Source: Allacma fusca (Eukaryota > Arthropoda > Collembola > Symphypleona > Sminthuridae). Taken from it: DNA of 64,000 bases. Position 1 is the stretch's first letter. Each line of letters begins with the position of its first letter. A model generated the notes under the pieces. It was given only the letters and a program-made list of their open reading frames with translations. It was not told where the DNA came from and made no database searches. Location of the stretch: positions 35,998,801 to 36,062,800 of the forward strand of contig OX359247.1 of the NCBI GenBank assembly GCA_947179485.1. Direction: 5' to 3'. This document shows, piece by piece, positions 58,344 through 64,000 of this stretch. The position numbers were made by a program, and so were the translations under genes.

Positions 58344-59220
58344 CAGAAATAAAATTGATTTTGTATGTAAATATGAGAGTTGATGTTTAATGACAGGTGT
58401 CACAGAAATGAAAGGAACAATTATTACAGTAGCATGATAAAATTTGTAGAAATGAGTTGATACATACATGTGTACAATGTATCATGCACAATAGATACAC
58501 AAAAAAAACAATACACATTCCCTGATATATACATAGGTAAATGGGCTGTATTATATCTAAATCTAAAGCTGAACACGTGCATGTACATAGGAGTTACTAC
58601 AAATACCAGCTGGTATGAAATATGTACACTTTAGTTTATATAGTTTTATTATTTAGGTTCTACATTGGGCTATTTATTACTACAGACATTTTTAATTTGT
58701 CCAAATTGTATTTGTAGACTTAAATTTGTATTACAGTATAAATATGTAAATGTGGATACAAACCCATGCTAAAAATGTACCCTGTAGAAATATCTACACA
58801 GCACGGATGAGGCCACACGCAATTGTGTAATGGAACATCAACTAACAGCTTTCATATTGTATTTAGTATTCATTGTCAGTTGATCTTAACACGTCTCATT
58901 TTAAATCATTTCAAAATAATATAAAAAGTGCTTGTGCAGTAAATTTTAAAATGGGGATTGGAGTCTACTTACGTTTCAACTATGGCAATGTGTATATACT
59001 TTTATTTAATTTTTCTTAAGAAGTACAACAAACAATACAAACAACAACCTTTCTTTTTCAGTTTCATTTCAGGAGTATGTAATTGAATCAGTAATGGATT
59101 TCCTGGGAACTTTATTGAATTTCTAATACCAATTCTTTCATACCAACTGTATTGACATTCATTTCAATGTACACTTCCTGAGCCTGAGATGTGTGATAAA
59201 GCCCACTAAAGTATTCTGTA
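58344..59220. other. Intergenic, nothing recognised
   Basis: Upstream DNA of the cationic-peptide gene. Its first ~60 bases are duplicated at 59710 onward; the remainder has no recognised feature. Confidence 0.45.
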
Positions 59221-59621
59221 CAGTGAACTCTCTGTATAGCAATTCTCCTTATGGAGACACTCTCCCTACAGCAACACCCTATGGGTCGTCCCTGTTAAAT
59301 TATACCCCCATAACAACATACATACGTTAAATGACAACTTTTTTGGTAGACCCAGGCTATACTTGTACAATGTAATTTTATTACATCAGTAAATTATTGA
59401 AGCAACATCTCGCAAGAAACATAAACTATTGGGGAGAAAATGCTAGAAGTTTGAATTTTTAAGATATTTTATGTTCTTTTGGGGTCGTTTATAATCAATT
59501 GTAATTTTACTCTGAAAATTATAGCCTTTAGACAACGTTTATTCAAATTTGCTGGAATCCTTAAAATTACATTCCCTTATAACGACACAAATGTTCCTGC
59601 CGTTAAAGGGAGAGTAGACTG
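59221..59621. mobile_element. Tc1/mariner-pogo-like MITE (about 400 bp)
   Basis: Starts CAGTGAACTCTCTGTATAGC after a TA and ends ...GGGAGAGTAGACTG before a TA (complement CAGTCTACTCTCCC). TA target duplication plus CAGT..CTCT ends and CCTTAT(AA/GG) blocks inside resemble pogo/Tigger MITEs (CAGTxxAACCTCT). The ends are diverged, so it is old. No coding capacity. Confidence 0.5.
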
Positions 59622-59709
59622 TATTGCTGCTCATGTACAAAGCGTACTTGTTTCACACAACTGATTTGTACTTCTGTAATTTTTCAACTTATTATTTCCA
59701 AAGCACAGC

Positions 59710-59965
59710 TGTCGTTAAATATCAACGCTCGTATTTCCATATGAAAGTAAAAATATTTCATTTCTGTATAAATAATACAGCTTCAATTGGATGTTACTTG
59801 CTCATTACTGTGTAAGTTATTTCCAGCTTTGAAAACTTCCAATACCAACAAGTTTGCCAAAAAAGGCACAAGGTATTGTAGTAATATTTTTCTATAAACT
59901 GTCCTTCGTAGCAGTTATTCTTGCTGCTCCAACTAAACCATCTGCTCAATCGGTGAAACAATAAT
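59710..59965 (+). pseudogene. Inverted dead copy of the cationic-peptide gene promoter and exon 1
   Basis: About 250 bp align base by base with the reverse strand of 58160-58400, including the TATA box (59767-59774), AACTTCCAATACCAACAAGTTT and the signal-peptide end reading LSFVAVILAAPTKPSAQS up to the splice-site position (GTGAAA). The start codon is lost (AAAATG became ACAAGG) and the next segment contains a frameshifting TAA. I find no copy of exons 2 and 3 downstream. Confidence 0.7.
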
Positions 59966-61799
59966 ATTTTATTTATTATTATATATTATGAAAATAGTAT
60001 ATATTTATAGAACTTATGAGAGTATCTAACAAAATAAAGTTGAAGAGGAAGTTCATTGTCTTGCTGAAAGATGATCAAATCGAAGGGTTGACATATGCTG
60101 CTACGATGAAAAGCAAAATACACGGTACATTATTGTTCTAGCTGTAAGGACAGAGAGCATCAATAAAGCATCACTTGTAGAAGAGGAAAAACGGAAAATG
60201 AACTTTGCGTTTCGTTCTAGAGGGACAAGAATAAAATTAAAATATTGAGTTATTGGTCTTCATATTGGGGCACAAGGATAACTTTTACTTTAAGTGTTTA
60301 TGAAGACTTTAGAAATTAATTTAACCTTAAGAACGATCTTAGCAGACAGATAGTAATACTTAGTTTACGTGGAACACGTAGAATAATCCACAATAACTTG
60401 TATAAGCAATAAGTAAATGAAGTTTTTAAATTTAGAAGCTATTGCTAAAATATTTAAATATTGACCCCTGTCATTTCCTGATAGCAAATTCCATTGTGAT
60501 GAAAATTGTAGTTAAAGTTTACGTCCTCTCTAGAAACCAGAAGAGCATAAAGATAAGCAAATAATATTCCTCTAATTAAATACCCGTTCCATTGGGTAGG
60601 AAAATGAGAGCCTTCCCGAAGGAAAAAGCTTGGATTCTGACAGAGTTGATGGGATATAGGGTGAATTAACTTGTGATGTATGGACATTTAATTGACGACG
60701 AGTCATTAATCACCGATTGTGCTACTTGGAATTAAACCAATGATTGCTAATACGCACAGTTTATACAATACTAGATGACTTCTACAAAATACTTCGTTTT
60801 AAAAAATAATGTTCAAAGAGAAATAAAAAAACAGCATGTCAAAATCAGGAAAACTGTCGTTTAAAGTCCACAATTATATTTACATTATTTATTACAAATG
60901 AAATGGAGCAAAAATAATATGGCTTTCAACTGTGCTGTGTTTCAGTAAAGCGTCACATATACGTGAATTTCTGTGTGAATTTGAATGTGAACATTCAACA
61001 TTTTTTTACTGCAATTTCAGACTGCAAATTGTTTAGTTAAATTATATATATTTTTCAAAATAACTTGATTCTCATCAATACCCGAATCTTCTAAGCCATT
61101 TTTCATGGGATTTCAGCCCAACTATCAAGCACAGTTCCCTACGTTATTGGCACGGTTGGTAAATAAAGAGTAAGGTTGGGTAATTTACAGATTCCGGATT
61201 GCTATTGGGAAAGACGGGGAGGATGCCGAATTTCTGATATTGCCAGTTTTTTGTATTTTATCATGGGGAGCGATCCGGCGTTCATAAAAATATTCTGAAC
61301 ATTTATTAATTGGAACTAAAGGGTTTAATAATTTAGTAGCTTTTATATAAACACAAGGTGGAGCTACTAACATCACATATTCTTCGGAGGGGAGTTTGTG
61401 AAAAGTTTTTTAACTATCTAATAAAATAGAAATAAAATAAAGAATTTAGACAGCCGTTTTAAGAGAATTGCAAGTAGATCTTGACATTTTTTCGTGTTCA
61501 AAATTTCCGTTTAATAATGCATGTTATAATTTAATAAAATCACTAGTGATACGAGCAAGGTTCCGATCATTAATCGTTTATGAGAAGTGTTTTACTTTAC
61601 ACGTTGAATTGTTTTTCGGGTGTCAGTGATTTTCTAATAAGAGACGGCCTTGTTTTGAAAATGTGAACATTGTGCTCTAAATAATTTAACAACAATTTTC
61701 AAGTTCGACTACCGACGTCATTACCAAGTATACTGTCATTATCCATAATTAACTGATTTTTGCATGACACACCGCATCAACCAGTATGCTTTTAACCAG
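59966..61799. other. Intergenic, nothing recognised
   Basis: 1.8 kb of AT-rich DNA. I looked for copies of exons 2-3 of the cationic-peptide gene and found none. Confidence 0.45.
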
Positions 61800-62232
61800 T
61801 TACACCAGGTGGGCTGGATACTTCAACTTCTTCTTCATGTCAAGAGGCATGGCATGAAAATCTCTTGTAACGCAAATCTTGAACTTTTTCTTATTGATTA
61901 CTGCAGTGTCAGAAATAAAGGCAAATATGTAGTTTTAATATGAAATATTTACTGCTTGTGGGGTACATATGGGATATGCTAATTAACTTACTTTCATCAA
62001 AACAGGCATTTGGTTCGTCACAGTCTGAATGTTTCGAGCACAATCCAAATGAGGGAGTACCGTCCTTTCTTGGTTCCACTGCTGGTGGAGCTGGAGGAGC
62101 TGCTGCAGCTTCTGGACCTTCTGTAATTTCTCCTTCCGCAGCTCCAGTTTCTGAATCATCGTCCTGAGACATCACCGCCATTGATATGGCGAGAATCAGA
62201 AATATAAATCTGAAGGCATTGCTAGCGACCAT
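61800..62232 (-). CDS. Secreted four-cysteine protein with acidic/Pro-Ala linker
   Basis: Two exons, 62232..61992 (GTAAGT donor) and 61900..61800 (TGCAG acceptor), join in phase 1 to 342 nt and 113 aa. Layout: signal peptide (FRFIFLILAISMAVM, cleavage near SQ), an acidic then Pro/Ala-rich linker (about 24-52), then a small domain with four cysteines in the pattern C-x5-C-x6-C-x11-C (LCSKHSDCDEPNACFDE...KFKIC), ending in a basic tail (LDMKKKLKYPAHLV). The cysteine spacing is like short EB- or WAP-like secreted modules, but four cysteines are too few for a confident call. Unknown secreted protein; an effector or defence role is only a guess. Confidence 0.55.
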
Positions 62233-63388
62233 TTTTGCTACAAAATTTCAAAATAATTAAATACATCATCCGGATTTAGTGTATCGATCCGATAATCTAC
62301 AATATTAAACAGTTGATGTGGTAAAATACCGTAGTCGCAAACTTACTAGAGAGAATATTGGATATGTTTTTCCAATCTATTTACGCTTCCTTAGCACACT
62401 CAGCTCTGAAGGAGCAACAGAGATAAGGAATGAGGAAGCTTTGATAAATGGAGACATTGTGCTGTCAATGCATCAATCAACAATGTCCCTTGTCTAATGT
62501 GACGACAAAAGTAATTATTACGTGCAACAAGCACTACTAGGAATTTGTTCCAAACACAATCCAAAGAGAATTACGTTTAGTTTTTAGTATGCTTCATGAA
62601 TTAGCAGGTTAATTTTTTAGCATTGTAAGTAGTTGCAGTTTCTTCATTTTCAAATCATACGCTACAGTACATAGTGCATGTACTGATTTCCAACGGCAGA
62701 CTCCGTATGAGTACACTACTGTGGTATACATTTGTTCATGCTTCTACATTTTTATTACAAAACTAACTGTGTATTATATTTATAATCTTCCACGGAAATG
62801 TCTTGGTTTACAAGATTTTTACATTTTAAATGGACTATGGTTGTCGGTTGTAAGACAAGTTAGCGACCTGCGCACAGTTGTACAAATTCATCAGTAAAAT
62901 TTGAACAAATAATTAATGTTAAGTTAATTCATACAACGGATGATGATGATTAAAATAAAAATTGGCGGTTTTAAATAAATTTCCTAGTCAAAATTTTGAA
63001 AATCAAAATCTGATTCCGAGGTACCACGACTCTTCGAACGTAGGTATATAACGTTTTGAAAAAATGTTACACGCACGTGATGAAGACGGAGGTTCAATCA
63101 GATCAGGACACTCTTTTTCATGACTAGCAGGAATTTGTTACAGTCTATCGGAAGTTCTTGGTTGCAAAGCTGAATTCAGTATGAGTCTCAGAAATTATGT
63201 TATAAAAACCTTAAGCTGAAATCAAACTATTTGGCTAACTGAGATTTATGCATACCCAGAATGTTTGAGTTGTAACTAGGTATATCTGAATATGTATCAG
63301 ATGTGTACTTTATACATATGTTCTTATAATGAGAAAAAAAAATCCAAAACTGCAATCGATTCATCGATTGCAACAAAAGCGAAGCCGG
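62233..63388. other. Intergenic, nothing recognised
   Basis: AT-rich promoter side of the four-cysteine gene and spacer. No supported gene. Confidence 0.45.
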
Positions 63389-63745
63389 ATTTCAAGGCAG
63401 GGAAGGTATTTTTTACGACCTTAGTGATCAACGAGTTAAAATCGAGTTCCTGTGGTTAACCCAGGTTTTCACGTCAATTCGAAGTTTTTTGGAAATTTCA
63501 TAAAATTTTGAATATTGTGGCGAGGAAGGTATTTTCGACGATTTTATTGATCAAGGAATTCTTTCGAGCGGTTAAATCAGAATTTTACGTAAATTCGGAA
63601 TATTTTCGAAATTTCTGGAAATTTGGGCGGGAAAGGTATTTTCCACGACTTTAGTGATCAACGAATTCGTTTGTACGGTTAAATTAGATTTTTAAGGGAA
63701 TTCGGGGAATTTTCGAAATTTTATGAAATTTCATGAAATTTTGAA
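63389..63745. repeat. Three diverged tandem copies of a 105-133 bp unit
   Basis: Each copy begins with G(G/A)GGAA(A)GGTATTTT..ACGA..TTA.TGATCAA and ends with GAAATTT-rich DNA; starts at about 63389, 63522 and 63628. Inter-copy identity is roughly 70 percent by eye, so it is old. No coding sense. Confidence 0.65.
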
Positions 63746-64000
63746 AATTGAAAAAGTAAAGGCGTTATTCCCAAGTCCAGGACCCAACAGGTCGTTTGCC
63801 GCTGGTCCGGCGGTTGTATCTTGTCCCGTGCGGGATCCTTTAGAAGGACAAAATCAAAAACGAGCAATTTTACAAAAGCGCTTCGCTTTAATAAGATTTG
63901 ATATAGCAACTGTCGAAACCCTAATGTTCAATGTGGACAAATTGTACCCGAGCGCAATTTTTGACAAACTTTAATTTACTGATTCGATACTATTAAGCCC
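63746..64000. other. Window edge, nothing recognised
   Basis: GC-richer patch at 63775-63850 with open frames on both strands but no recognisable product. May continue outside the window. Confidence 0.3.

Noticed and set aside
61940-62167. 75-codon plus-strand frame
   Set aside because: Antisense of the Pro/Ala-rich linker of the four-cysteine protein.

Overview
The window looks like nuclear DNA of an arthropod, most likely a hexapod, and a springtail-like (collembolan) genome is my best guess. The reasons are short GT-AG introns, AT-rich spacers, a microsomal P450 of CYP2-clan type, an insect-type chemoreceptor, and animal housekeeping genes (RECQL, ZNG1/CBWD, AGXT2). The taxon is inference, not proof. 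Exon models were built by hand from open frames, splice signals and phase. Wherever I call a model complete, the exons sum to a multiple of three.

Layout. 0-6.7 kb: two small secreted proteins, a 70-aa one-pass membrane protein, a partial unknown gene and a complete five-exon cytochrome P450, all on the minus strand. 7.8-8.8 kb: a 905-bp non-autonomous hAT element with exact 8-bp target duplications. 9.4-11.3 kb: a gene ending in a NUP98 autoproteolytic-type domain without the cleavage motif. 13.5-14.4 kb: a small secreted protein resembling bacterial BPSL0067/amidase-type cysteine enzymes, a candidate horizontal transfer. 15-29.6 kb: four minus-strand genes of one seven-helix membrane protein family in two sub-pairs, with a tRNA-Arg among them. 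30.5-33 kb: nine-exon ZNG1. 33.5-37.5 kb: about 27 near-identical 144-bp tandem repeats that abut half a PHD finger, the start of a ten-exon PHD / DDE-type transposase-like / cysteine-peptidase-like gene (to 41.5 kb), with a small convergent gene beside it.

43.7-50.8 kb: single-exon RECQL, nine-exon AGXT2 and a 51-aa small protein. 51.2-56.6 kb: a complete gustatory-receptor-like gene whose first intron holds a 5'-truncated LINE, a hairpin and a hAT MITE that landed on the hairpin's edge. 57.7-62.2 kb: a candidate antimicrobial-peptide precursor, an inverted dead copy of its promoter and first exon, a pogo/mariner-like MITE between them, and a four-cysteine secreted protein. The end holds diverged tandem repeats.

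No operon logic applies. The themes are small secreted and possibly immune proteins, chemoreceptor-like families, and repeated transposon insertion with tandem amplification. Functional names rest on remembered family motifs; no database search was possible.
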